5,123 nucleotides of DNA, taken from positions 1-5,123 of the forward strand of contig CANQIY010000069.1 in assembly GCA_947624125.1 (NCBI GenBank). The letters are read 5' to 3'. Within the stretch, counting starts at the first letter, position 1, and each line of letters starts with the position of its first letter. Source of the stretch: an uncultured Bacilli bacterium (lineage in GTDB: Bacteria > Bacillota_I > Bacilli_A > RF39 > UBA660). Below are positions 1 through 5,123 of the stretch, piece by piece. The notes beneath the pieces were generated by a model, which saw nothing but the letters and a program-made list of their open reading frames with translations, did no database searches and was not told where the DNA came from. Position numbers and translations under genes: made by a program.

Positions 1-1324
1 CATCACTAAGAGATGCAATATCTTGAATTAATTCTAACAATGTCTTATTATTAGTAATATTTTCTAACATCGTATTATAGTCATCTTCACTTAAGTCATT
101 AATACTTATAGCCTTACTAGTATCAAACTTTGCTACTTCTGTAACTTCTTTTTTCTTACTCGTAATAGTAACTATTGCTTCGGTATTCTCTGATGGCATA
201 TTGATATCTAACTCTATTTTCGCATCATTTTCATTACCCTCTATTTTTATACTCATACTAATTTCGGCACTATTCAACTTTAATTCTAATTTTTCTTTTT
301 CGGTATTAATGGTTAAATTATCTTCCCCACTTATAATGTTTAAAGTAAAACTTCCTTCTTTAATAATAACATCGCCTAATTTTTCCTCATCAACCATTAT
401 ATTAAATTTATCTTCTTCTTCTTTTATTAAAGTCATTTTACTATCATTAATACTTAATTCTGCTTGTTCTAATTTATCAGTCTTTTTATTAATATAAATT
501 TTTACTTCAATCCCCGTCTCTGGTTCTGTTAAATTATTTTTAGCATCCATTAATTCTTTTATAATATCTTCTTCTTTTGTGTTTGTAACAGCTGCGATAT
601 TTTCTAAAAATTGAGTATTACTTTTTAGGCCATCTAATAAATTTGTTTCAATATTATATAATTCTTCCTTACTTAAACTTAATATATGTTCATAAACTAC
701 TTTATCACTTCCTAAAACATTTAAATTTGTTTCATTGAAAGTAAAATAATTTTCATTTAAAGCTTTTTTTAATTCTTTAACAAATTCATCTATAATAATA
801 TTATATTTATCAAAGTCTTGTTCTTGCCATATAACATTAAGAGCATCTTCTAAGCCATCAATTCTAATAACCTTATTATATAAAGTATCTAAATCGGCAT
901 ACATTTTATCATTATCAGCTAAAACTTTAGCTTTTAATAAATCCTTATTATTATATAAAATATTTATATCACTACTTAATAATTTATTGTGATAATCAAC
1001 ATTCGAACTCATTTGTAAACTCATTTTATTAATTACATTAGCTAAATCTGTGTATTCTTTATTAGTAGTCTTAATATTAAATGCAATACTAGCATCATTA
1101 CCAATTATTTTATTTAAATTATTTTCGGCATTTCCTAAATTCTCTTTTAAGGAGCTTGCAAAACTATCAATTGTTTTATAGTAAATATTTTGTGAATCCT
1201 TTTTTGCTAAATTAAGATAAATAAATACGCCACTTAAAATAACAATTAAAATAGCTATTATAATAAGGATAAGTGAATACTTATTTTTACCTTTCTCTAT
1301 TTCCTTATTCAAATTTTCTTCCAT
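1..1324 (-). CDS. Membrane-anchored extracytoplasmic protein of unknown function (3' end outside window)
   Basis: I translated this frame by hand and it is open for 441 codons from ATG at 1324 to the left edge, with no stop seen, so the C-terminus is missing. The ATG lies 9 nt after an AGGAAG SD. Residues 1-15 are short and charged. Residues 16-38 form one hydrophobic membrane segment, which predicts an N-in, C-out single-pass anchor. Residues about 41-262 are Asn/Lys/Glu-rich and look helical. Residues about 270-395 are alternating short strands rich in Glu, Lys and Ile, suggesting a beta-sheet domain. A further helical part begins at about 405 (ISINDLSEDDY). No cysteine was seen, which fits life outside the cytoplasm. 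No catalytic motif is visible. I do not recognise the family; it resembles the many DUF-type surface proteins of low-GC Bacillota. It is the third gene downstream of gpmI with no intervening terminator, so it is probably co-transcribed with the M15 peptidase. A cell-envelope role is inference. Confidence 0.85.
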   Translation of the reverse strand, partial: MEENLNKEIEKGKNKYSLILIIIAILIVILSGVFIYLNLAKKDSQNIYYKTIDSFASSLKENLGNAENNLNKIIGNDASIAFNIKTTNKEYTDLANVINKMSLQMSSNVDYHNKLLSSDINILYNNKDLLKAKVLADNDKMYADLDTLYNKVIRIDGLEDALNVIWQEQDFDKYNIIIDEFVKELKKALNENYFTFNETNLNVLGSDKVVYEHILSLSKEELYNIETNLLDGLKSNTQFLENIAAVTNTKEEDIIKELMDAKNNLTEPETGIEVKIYINKKTDKLEQAELSINDSKMTLIKEEEDKFNIMVDEEKLGDVIIKEGSFTLNIISGEDNLTINTEKEKLELKLNSAEISMSIKIEGNENDAKIELDINMPSENTEAIVTITSKKKEVTEVAKFDTSKAISINDLSEDDYNTMLENITNNKTLLELIQDIASLSD

Positions 1325-1375
1325 AATCAAACACTTCCTACTCACTCTTATAATATTAATACTTTTTTCGCCATT

Positions 1376-2293
1376 TTACAACTCATTTTGTACTAAAAAA
1401 TAAGCATAATATTCATCAAAAGTTATATGATTTTCATAAATATAAGTTGCAGCATCAACACCTACATAACGATAATGCCATGGTTCAAACTTAAAACCTG
1501 TTAAATATTCTTTCCCAAGAGGATATCTTAAAATAAAACCATATTTATAAGCATTACGTGAAAGCCAAGCAAATTCTAAACTATTTTCAAAATGGTCAAG
1601 AGAAGATGAGGTATTAATATCAAGAGCAAGACCAGTTTGATGTTCGGAATAACCTGCTCTTGCGGAATAACGGTCAGCATTTTCTTTGCCATCAACGATT
1701 TCATAACCATGATATATGGCTTTTTGCGTTTCAAAACTTCGATAAGCTGAAACATTAAATAAAGTTATACCATCCAAGCGGGCCATTTCCACCATTTCTT
1801 TAAAATAAGGATAAGCATCTTTAGCCATTTTAGCAGACTTTTTCGTATATTTACTTTCGATATCAACTAAATCCGGTACAAAACTTTTTCTAACATAATT
1901 ATATTTATTAACTAAAATCAAAGTGTTTTTACTATAGTCAGCTTGCTTTCGATGTGTGTAAAATTCATAATCTATACCAACGTTCACCCTTTTAACTACT
2001 TCTTCATAATCTGTTATAGGATTATTTTCTAAATAGTTAAGATATCTATCTAAATTAGTAGGAATATAATATTCTTCACTTTTTAACCGCGCTAAAACTT
2101 CTTCCTTTATATCCTTATCCTTATCTTTATTATCTTCCCTTTTCTTCATAACTTTTTCGCGCACTTTTAACCCGTTTCCTTTATTAACATTATATGTATC
2201 ATTTTTACTATTATTATTATGAAAAGAAAGAAAGCCTATATAAAGGCTTAGAAGAGAAATAATAATACTTAAAATAATAATTCTTTTTTTCAT
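1376..2293 (-). CDS. M15B/VanY-type D-alanyl-D-alanine carboxypeptidase, membrane-anchored
   Basis: This 305-residue protein is a zinc peptidase of family M15B (VanY/DacC-like), which removes the terminal D-Ala from peptidoglycan stem peptides outside the membrane. Residues 4-23 are a hydrophobic signal anchor without a lipobox cysteine. Residues about 44-66 are a highly charged linker, and 76-150 are the N-terminal extension often seen before this domain in Bacillota. The catalytic domain spans about 150-295. The SAYRS motif is at 182-186. The motif SEHQTGLALD (216-225) supplies zinc ligands His218 and Asp225. The motif EPWHYRYVG (270-278) supplies catalytic Glu270 and zinc ligand His273. 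All key residues are present, so the enzyme should be active. The start at 2293 is required to include the signal anchor. It follows the gpmI stop by 4 bp, which suggests translational coupling. VanY-type genes can give glycopeptide resistance, but there are no van genes in view, so a housekeeping cell-wall role is more likely. The exact substrate (D,D- or L,D-peptide) cannot be fixed from sequence. Confidence 0.93.
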   Translation of the reverse strand: MKKRIIILSIIISLLSLYIGFLSFHNNNSKNDTYNVNKGNGLKVREKVMKKREDNKDKDKDIKEEVLARLKSEEYYIPTNLDRYLNYLENNPITDYEEVVKRVNVGIDYEFYTHRKQADYSKNTLILVNKYNYVRKSFVPDLVDIESKYTKKSAKMAKDAYPYFKEMVEMARLDGITLFNVSAYRSFETQKAIYHGYEIVDGKENADRYSARAGYSEHQTGLALDINTSSSLDHFENSLEFAWLSRNAYKYGFILRYPLGKEYLTGFKFEPWHYRYVGVDAATYIYENHITFDEYYAYFLVQNEL

Positions 2294-2294
2294 G

Positions 2295-2299
2295 TTCCT
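2295..2299 (-). promoter_or_regulatory. Ribosome binding site overlapping the gpmI stop codon
   Basis: On the minus strand the junction reads TAGGAACATG. The gpmI stop TAG provides the first bases of AGGAA, the only SD-like sequence before the peptidase ATG. It lies just 1 nt from the start codon, closer than normal. Ribosomes finishing gpmI would therefore end directly on the next start. This suggests translational coupling rather than independent initiation (inference). Confidence 0.5.
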
Positions 2300-3794
2300 A
2301 TTTTTTTAACAATATACCGGTTTCTTTCATTTCTTCCGGAATTGCTATATCCATGTATTCTAAAATAGTCGGAGCTACCATTGTTAAATCACCATTTTCT
2401 TTTAATTTAACATTTTTATCTAAAATGATAAATGGCACTTTACTTAAAGTATGAGTTGTAACAACCCCACCATTTTTATCAAGCATAATATCGGCATTAC
2501 CATGGTCCGCTAATATTATTACTTTATAAAAATTTTCTTCAGCTTTTTCCACTATTTTACTTAGACACAAATCAACTGCCATACAAGCTTTAACTGTTGC
2601 ATCAAAATTGCCCGTGTGACCTACCATATCGGGATTAGCAAAATTAACTAAAATAAAGTCATAATCTTGTATCATACATTCAATACATTTTTTAGTAACA
2701 TCAATGGCGCTCATTTCCGGTTTCAAATCATATGTGGCAACATGAGGAGATGGAATATGAAACATACTACATTTACTAATTTTTCCACTATAACCACCAT
2801 CAAAAAAGTAAGTAACATGAGGATATTTTTCCGTTTCGGCAATTCTTGCTTGCGTCATATCCAATTTTTCTAAATATAATCCTAAAGGATTAGTAACTAC
2901 TACTTCATTTAAAAAATGTTTAGTTTTAATTTCTTTATCAATTGGTAAAAAAGAATAAACTTCTAAGTTATTTAGAAAACGTCTGTTAAAACCATCAAAA
3001 TCTGGATTAGTAAAACTAGCAATTATTTGTTTTGCTCTATCAGCTCGGTAGTTCATCCAAATTAAAATGTCACCATTTTTGATTAAAGCATTTTCATTAA
3101 CTAGAATAGGTCCTAAAAATTCATCAGTTATACCCTTTTCATAATATTTATCAATTATTCCTTTAATATTAGTAGTTTTATTACCAACACCTCTTGTTAC
3201 TAATTCATAATAAAGTTTCGTTCTTTCATAATGTTTATCTCTATCCATGGCATAATATCTTCCACATATAGTTCCAATATTACCAACCTTTTTAATTTTT
3301 ATAGCTTCTTCAATTTTATTAATATAGTTATAACTTGACTTAACAAAGGTATCTCTTCCATCTGTAATCAAATGAAAATGAATTTTCTTACAACCATTAT
3401 TAACTAATAATTCATATAAATTTAAAAAGTCATCGATTCCGGCATGAACATTGCCATCACTACAAAGGCCCATTAAATGAATATCTTTATCTTTTTGAGA
3501 AATTATTTCATTAAACACTTCATTTTCTAAAACATTACTTCGCAAAAATTCATCGACCAATGTCTCATTTTGCTTTAATAAACGACCAGCTCCAATAGTA
3601 GCATGTCCAGTTTCACTATTTCCAAATTGTCCTTCATGTAATCCAACAGCTTCTTCGGATGCTTTTAGTGAAGAATGAGGATACTCTTCCCAAAGTTTAT
3701 TAAAGCATGTCATATTGGCTGCCTTAATTGCATTACCATACTCTTCATCCCGAAGACCAAAGCCATCTAATATTATTGTTAAGATTTTTTTCAT
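2298..3794 (-). CDS. gpmI: 2,3-bisphosphoglycerate-independent phosphoglycerate mutase (iPGM)
   Basis: This 498-residue protein interconverts 3-phosphoglycerate and 2-phosphoglycerate in cytoplasmic glycolysis through a phosphoserine intermediate and two Mn ions. The length is close to the usual 505-515. The Mn and catalytic residues are all visible: Asp10 in DGFG, catalytic Ser60 in FGNSETGH, Asp389 and His393 in NPDMVGHTG, Asp430 and His431 in ADHGN, and His448 in TTHT. The substrate-side residues of the inserted domain are also there: His117 (DGNVHAG), DGRD (145-148), Arg179 and Arg185 (GRYYAMDRD), Arg250 and Arg253 (NYRADR) and Lys323 (EKYPHVTYFF). The ATG follows AGGGTGA with a 4-nt gap, a good SD. 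It is the first gene after its own promoter and is followed by a wall peptidase, not by enolase as in the common glycolytic operon. Residues 335-351 differ from the usual family pattern. The function is secure. Confidence 0.98.
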   Translation of the reverse strand: MKKILTIILDGFGLRDEEYGNAIKAANMTCFNKLWEEYPHSSLKASEEAVGLHEGQFGNSETGHATIGAGRLLKQNETLVDEFLRSNVLENEVFNEIISQKDKDIHLMGLCSDGNVHAGIDDFLNLYELLVNNGCKKIHFHLITDGRDTFVKSSYNYINKIEEAIKIKKVGNIGTICGRYYAMDRDKHYERTKLYYELVTRGVGNKTTNIKGIIDKYYEKGITDEFLGPILVNENALIKNGDILIWMNYRADRAKQIIASFTNPDFDGFNRRFLNNLEVYSFLPIDKEIKTKHFLNEVVVTNPLGLYLEKLDMTQARIAETEKYPHVTYFFDGGYSGKISKCSMFHIPSPHVATYDLKPEMSAIDVTKKCIECMIQDYDFILVNFANPDMVGHTGNFDATVKACMAVDLCLSKIVEKAEENFYKVIILADHGNADIMLDKNGGVVTTHTLSKVPFIILDKNVKLKENGDLTMVAPTILEYMDIAIPEEMKETGILLKK

Positions 3795-3811
3795 AAGGTC
3801 ACCCTAATCTA

Positions 3812-3840
3812 ATTATAATATGAATTAGCTAAAATTACAA
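3812..3840 (-). promoter_or_regulatory. SigA-type promoter of the gpmI operon (proximal)
   Basis: On the minus strand, TTGTAA (3840-3835, 4/6 match to the -35 consensus) is followed after exactly 17 bp by TATAAT (3817-3812, 6/6). Transcription should start about 7 bp further on, near 3805, leaving a leader of only about 10 nt that holds little more than the SD AGGGTGA. It would drive gpmI, the M15 peptidase and the surface protein. No operator is evident. Confidence 0.72.
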
Positions 3841-3883
3841 TTAAGGAAATTTATTATATGATACTGATGAAGATATAATAAAA

Positions 3884-3920
3884 GAAGTGACGGGAAGCTA
3901 CAATTGCGACCAACCACTTC
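3884..3920 (-). terminator. Hairpin with U-rich tail just below the distal promoter (terminator or attenuator)
   Basis: On the minus strand, GAAGTG (3920-3915) pairs perfectly with CACTTC (3889-3884). Two G-U pairs extend the stem to 8 bp, followed by one mismatch and two G-C pairs. The tail reads TTTTATTATAT, a moderate U tract. On the plus strand the G-U pairs become mismatches, so the structure favours minus-strand RNA. The 37-bp element has clearly more G+C than the sequence around it, which suggests a selected structure. It lies between a good upstream promoter and the gpmI promoter. It could end a short RNA, regulate read-through into gpmI, or back up the terminator at 4008-4036. The loop is long, about 15 to 25 nt depending on how many inner pairs form, which makes it weaker than a classical terminator. 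Confidence 0.45.
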
Positions 3921-3931
3921 ATCTACCAACA

Positions 3932-3960
3932 ATATTAGCATAACTAACCAACAAAGTCAA
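3932..3960 (-). promoter_or_regulatory. Second SigA-type promoter, extended -10, in the gap upstream of gpmI
   Basis: On the minus strand, TTGACT (3960-3955, 5/6) is followed after 17 bp by TAATAT (3937-3932, 4/6). The -10 is preceded by TGC, the extended -10 signature. The expected start is near 3924, directly before the ATG at 3922 and the hairpin at 3920-3884. The hexamer GTTGGT occurs in the spacer (3952-3947), just after the -10 (3930-3925) and again in the hairpin (3914-3909). Its product is unclear: a very short RNA, a leaderless 22-residue peptide, or a longer gpmI leader. Confidence 0.5.
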
Positions 3961-4007
3961 AAAGATATAAATAAAATTGCTATAATTATTTATCATATTC
4001 TTTCAAC

Positions 4008-4036
4008 AAAAAAGGAAGCTTTTTATCTTCCTCTTT
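4008..4036 (-). terminator. Intrinsic terminator of the two-gene paralog unit
   Basis: On the minus strand, AGGAAG (4032-4027) pairs with CTTCCT (4018-4013) around an 8-nt loop. The stem can be lengthened to 10 bp with one G-U pair and three A-U pairs, and it runs into TTTTTT (4013-4008). The upstream arm lies inside the last codons of the 132-residue gene and the loop holds its TAA stop. It separates this unit from gpmI. Confidence 0.75.
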
Positions 4037-4421
4037 GCATATTCATAATATTTTGAATGGCTAAATTTTGATAGTAACGACCAAATTCTTGACCATAAGT
4101 ACTAAATTTAGTGATTAGATAATTAACATAATGACTACCATAACCACCTAATTCTTCCGTTGTAATCTCTATTTCTTTATTAATAATTAACGCTACTTGA
4201 TAAAAACTATTACCTTCATTTAATAATTCCATTCCTCTAATAGCTATTAAAATAAAGGAATAATCACTTGTCTTACAACCATTAATAAAATTATACCATT
4301 CATCTTGTAAGCCGGGTTTAACGGCATAAATTCCTCTATTTAAGATTTCTTCTTTTTTTCTTCTTAATTCTATTTCTTTTTTATTATTACCTAATTTATT
4401 TAACATTTCACTGTAGTTCAT
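4023..4421 (-). CDS. Uncharacterised 132-residue protein, paralog of the gene upstream
   Basis: I do not recognise the family. The protein is short, charged and has no signal peptide or clear membrane segment, so it is probably cytoplasmic. Residues 1-28 look like a Lys/Glu-rich helix. Its main interest is similarity to the 171-residue neighbour. Residues 22-46 (ending GLQDEWYNFI) match 50-74 there without gaps (12 of 25 identical). Residues 65-105, which include IIN at 79-81 and NYLITK at 100-105, match 102-142 without gaps (13 of 41 identical). A shared G-x-E-F-x-x-Y follows at 110-116. It lacks most of the N-terminal 30 residues of the neighbour and a 9-residue stretch in the middle. The ATG has a strong SD, GAGGGGG, 5 nt upstream. 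The gap to the upstream gene is 32 bp with no promoter, so the two are co-transcribed and may act together. The C-terminus (MNMQRGR) overlaps the terminator stem. Confidence 0.88.
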   Translation of the reverse strand: MNYSEMLNKLGNNKKEIELRRKKEEILNRGIYAVKPGLQDEWYNFINGCKTSDYSFILIAIRGMELLNEGNSFYQVALIINKEIEITTEELGGYGSHYVNYLITKFSTYGQEFGRYYQNLAIQNIMNMQRGR

Positions 4422-4453
4422 AATATCCCCCTCTTTAAATAAATCTAATTATC

Positions 4454-4969
4454 TTAACAACGTCCTTTATTAATATTTTCTTTGATATATTCGTCACGAT
4501 AGCCTAGAAATTCTAAACCTTTTTCATGAAATTTAGCAACATCTTTAGCCACTAAATAATTTAAGAAGCCAGTTATTCGTCCACCATTAAAAGTTTCTTC
4601 TGTTCCCGCTTGCACATTAATAATAGCATAAGTATCTTCTATACTGTAACCTTTAGATAAAGATTCCATACATTTTAAAACAGCTTCTACTTTCATACCA
4701 TTGTACCAAATATCACCAAAAGATAGTTTGCTATTAATTTCCCTATCAATGTAATTTACCCATTCATCCTTTAAATTATTTTTAACTAGTAAACTACCCA
4801 TTTGTTTATAAAATTCTTTTTTGGCTAAAACTTTTTCCCCATTAATCTTTTCTAGTTCTTTTAATTCATTCATTACATTAAAGTTAACCTCAATTGGTTC
4901 TTTAATTTGAGCACTTTCTTCCTCAATAGAACTAGCAATAATTTGAGCTATATCAAACATATTCATCAT
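4454..4969 (-). CDS. Uncharacterised 171-residue protein, first gene of a tandem paralog pair
   Basis: I do not recognise the family. The protein has no signal peptide or membrane segment and is probably cytoplasmic. Residues 1-30 are acidic (SSIEEESAQIKEP) and absent from the paralog. Residues 33-63 are a charged, probably helical stretch. The conserved core spans about 50-157, with NLKDEWVNYI at 65-74, IIN at 116-118, GG at 129-130, NYLVAK at 137-142 and GLEFLGY at 151-157. Trp70, Asn118 and Asn137 are also present at matching places in the downstream gene. Three ATGs lie close together. The SD GGGAG (4978-4974) is 4 nt from the first (4969) and 7 nt from the second (4966), so either may be used; the third, at MFDIAQ, is too far. 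A perfect-consensus promoter lies directly upstream, giving a leader of only about 15 nt and predicting strong expression unless repressed. Repeats at 5053-5120 suggest a mobile element next door. Confidence 0.88.
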   Translation of the reverse strand: MMNMFDIAQIIASSIEEESAQIKEPIEVNFNVMNELKELEKINGEKVLAKKEFYKQMGSLLVKNNLKDEWVNYIDREINSKLSFGDIWYNGMKVEAVLKCMESLSKGYSIEDTYAIINVQAGTEETFNGGRITGFLNYLVAKDVAKFHEKGLEFLGYRDEYIKENINKGRC

Positions 4970-4992
4970 AAAACTCCCTTTCTTGGGGACGT

Positions 4993-5021
4993 ATTATACT
5001 ACACAGGGTACCATTTGTCAA
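4993..5021 (-). promoter_or_regulatory. Perfect-consensus SigA promoter of the paralog pair
   Basis: On the minus strand, TTGACA (5021-5016) and TATAAT (4998-4993) match the consensus 6/6 each, with a 17-bp spacer. The start should fall near 4986. This is the strongest promoter in the window and fits the two genes that follow. Such a perfect promoter often needs a repressor, and a candidate site sits in the spacer. Confidence 0.88.
5001..5018. promoter_or_regulatory. Possible operator: partial palindrome in the promoter spacer
   Basis: The 18-bp segment is built around GGTACC (5007-5012). Outer ACA (5001-5003) matches TGT (5016-5018) by dyad symmetry and one inner A-T pair matches too, giving 14 of 18 symmetric positions. 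It fills the -10/-35 spacer and overlaps half of the -35, where a bound repressor would block RNA polymerase. No regulator gene is in view, so this is a weak suggestion. Confidence 0.3.
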
Positions 5022-5052
5022 GAAAGACTTAAAGTTACACTAAATAATCTTA

Positions 5053-5120
5053 ATTCTCGAAGTAAATGCAACTTTTACAATGTGAGTTGCATTTACAATG
5101 AGAATAAGTATTGCATTTAC
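5053..5120. repeat. Cluster of three TTGCATTTAC repeats with a 21-bp imperfect inverted repeat
   Basis: The left arm (5053-5073) and right arm (5085-5105) are inverted copies over 21 bp with 18 matches, separated by 11 bp; the inner 12 bp (AGTTGCATTTAC and its complement) are perfect. TTGCATTTAC occurs at 5087-5096 and 5111-5120 and, inverted, at 5062-5071. TTTACAATG is also directly repeated at 5074-5082 and 5092-5100. No U tract follows on either strand, so this is not a terminator. Repeated short sites of this kind occur at the ends of IS30-family elements, where transposase binds, but no transposase is in view. Alternatives are regulator sites for the promoter at 4993-5021 or another repeat element. 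No gene is supported in 4970-5123. Confidence 0.7.
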
Positions 5121-5123
5121 TTT

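Noticed and set aside
201..497. Plus-strand open frame of 98 codons
   Set aside because: It is antisense to the well-supported minus-strand surface protein. Its composition (Ser, Leu, Ile, Phe) is what results from reading the complement of Glu/Lys/Asn-rich codons.
1349..1375. Short minus-strand frame MAKKVLIL directly after the peptidase stop
   Set aside because: Only eight codons, with no SD. It is probably spacer between the peptidase and the surface protein gene.
1376..2293. Vancomycin resistance (vanY) gene
   Set aside because: The peptidase fold fits, but no vanR, vanS, vanH, vanA/B or vanX gene is present, and similar M15B proteins are common in susceptible Bacillota.
2667..2873. Plus-strand open frame of 68 codons
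   Set aside because: It lies wholly within gpmI on the opposite strand, in a region coding for conserved iPGM sequence. No SD or promoter supports it.
3847..3860. Another TATAAT on the minus strand (CATATAATAAATTT)
   Set aside because: No -35-like hexamer at 16-18 bp upstream. The promoter at 3812-3840 is better and nearer gpmI.
3978..3986. Plus-strand extended -10 (TGCTATAAT)
   Set aside because: No acceptable -35 at the right distance, and it would point into the end of a minus-strand gene.
5053..5120. CRISPR array
   Set aside because: The repeated unit is only 10 bp, one copy is inverted, and the intervals are unequal (24 bp between the direct copies), so there is no repeat-spacer pattern.
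5098..5123. Plus-strand ATG open to the right edge (MRISIAFT)
   Set aside because: Only eight codons visible, inside the repeat cluster and without an SD. Not enough to call a gene.

Overview
The window is very AT-rich, and every supported gene is on the minus strand, so transcription runs from right to left. Tryptophan codons that I checked are TGG, visible stops are TAA and TAG, Shine-Dalgarno (SD) sites are purine-rich, and promoters are of the SigA type. Together with a cofactor-independent phosphoglycerate mutase and a VanY-like peptidase, this suggests a low-GC Bacillota or Mycoplasmatota relative. A small-genome uncultured gut lineage of the RF39 type is possible, but that placement is inference. 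The peptidase implies peptidoglycan and argues against a wall-less mycoplasma.

Right part (about 4008-5123). The edge carries three copies of TTGCATTTAC within 60 bp, two of them forming an imperfect 21-bp inverted repeat. This looks like the end of a mobile element, possibly IS30-like, or a cluster of protein-binding sites. Next comes a perfect-consensus promoter (TTGACA, 17 bp, TATAAT) with a partial palindrome in its spacer. It drives two small cytoplasmic proteins of 171 and 132 residues. I do not recognise either family, but the two align in gapless blocks and are clearly diverged tandem paralogs. Their unit ends in an intrinsic terminator that starts inside the last codons of the second gene.

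Middle gap (3795-4022). It is not empty. It holds a second good minus-strand promoter, followed at once by a hairpin of noticeably higher GC with a U-rich tail, and then a separate promoter next to gpmI. The distal promoter could make a very short RNA, a 22-residue hydrophobic peptide, or an attenuated leader of gpmI.

Left part (1-3794). An apparent operon encodes gpmI (complete, with the expected catalytic residues), then after only 4 bp a membrane-anchored M15B/VanY-type D,D-carboxypeptidase, then after 51 bp a large membrane-anchored extracytoplasmic protein of unknown function that runs off the left edge. No terminator is visible between these three. The operon joins a core glycolytic enzyme to two cell-surface proteins.
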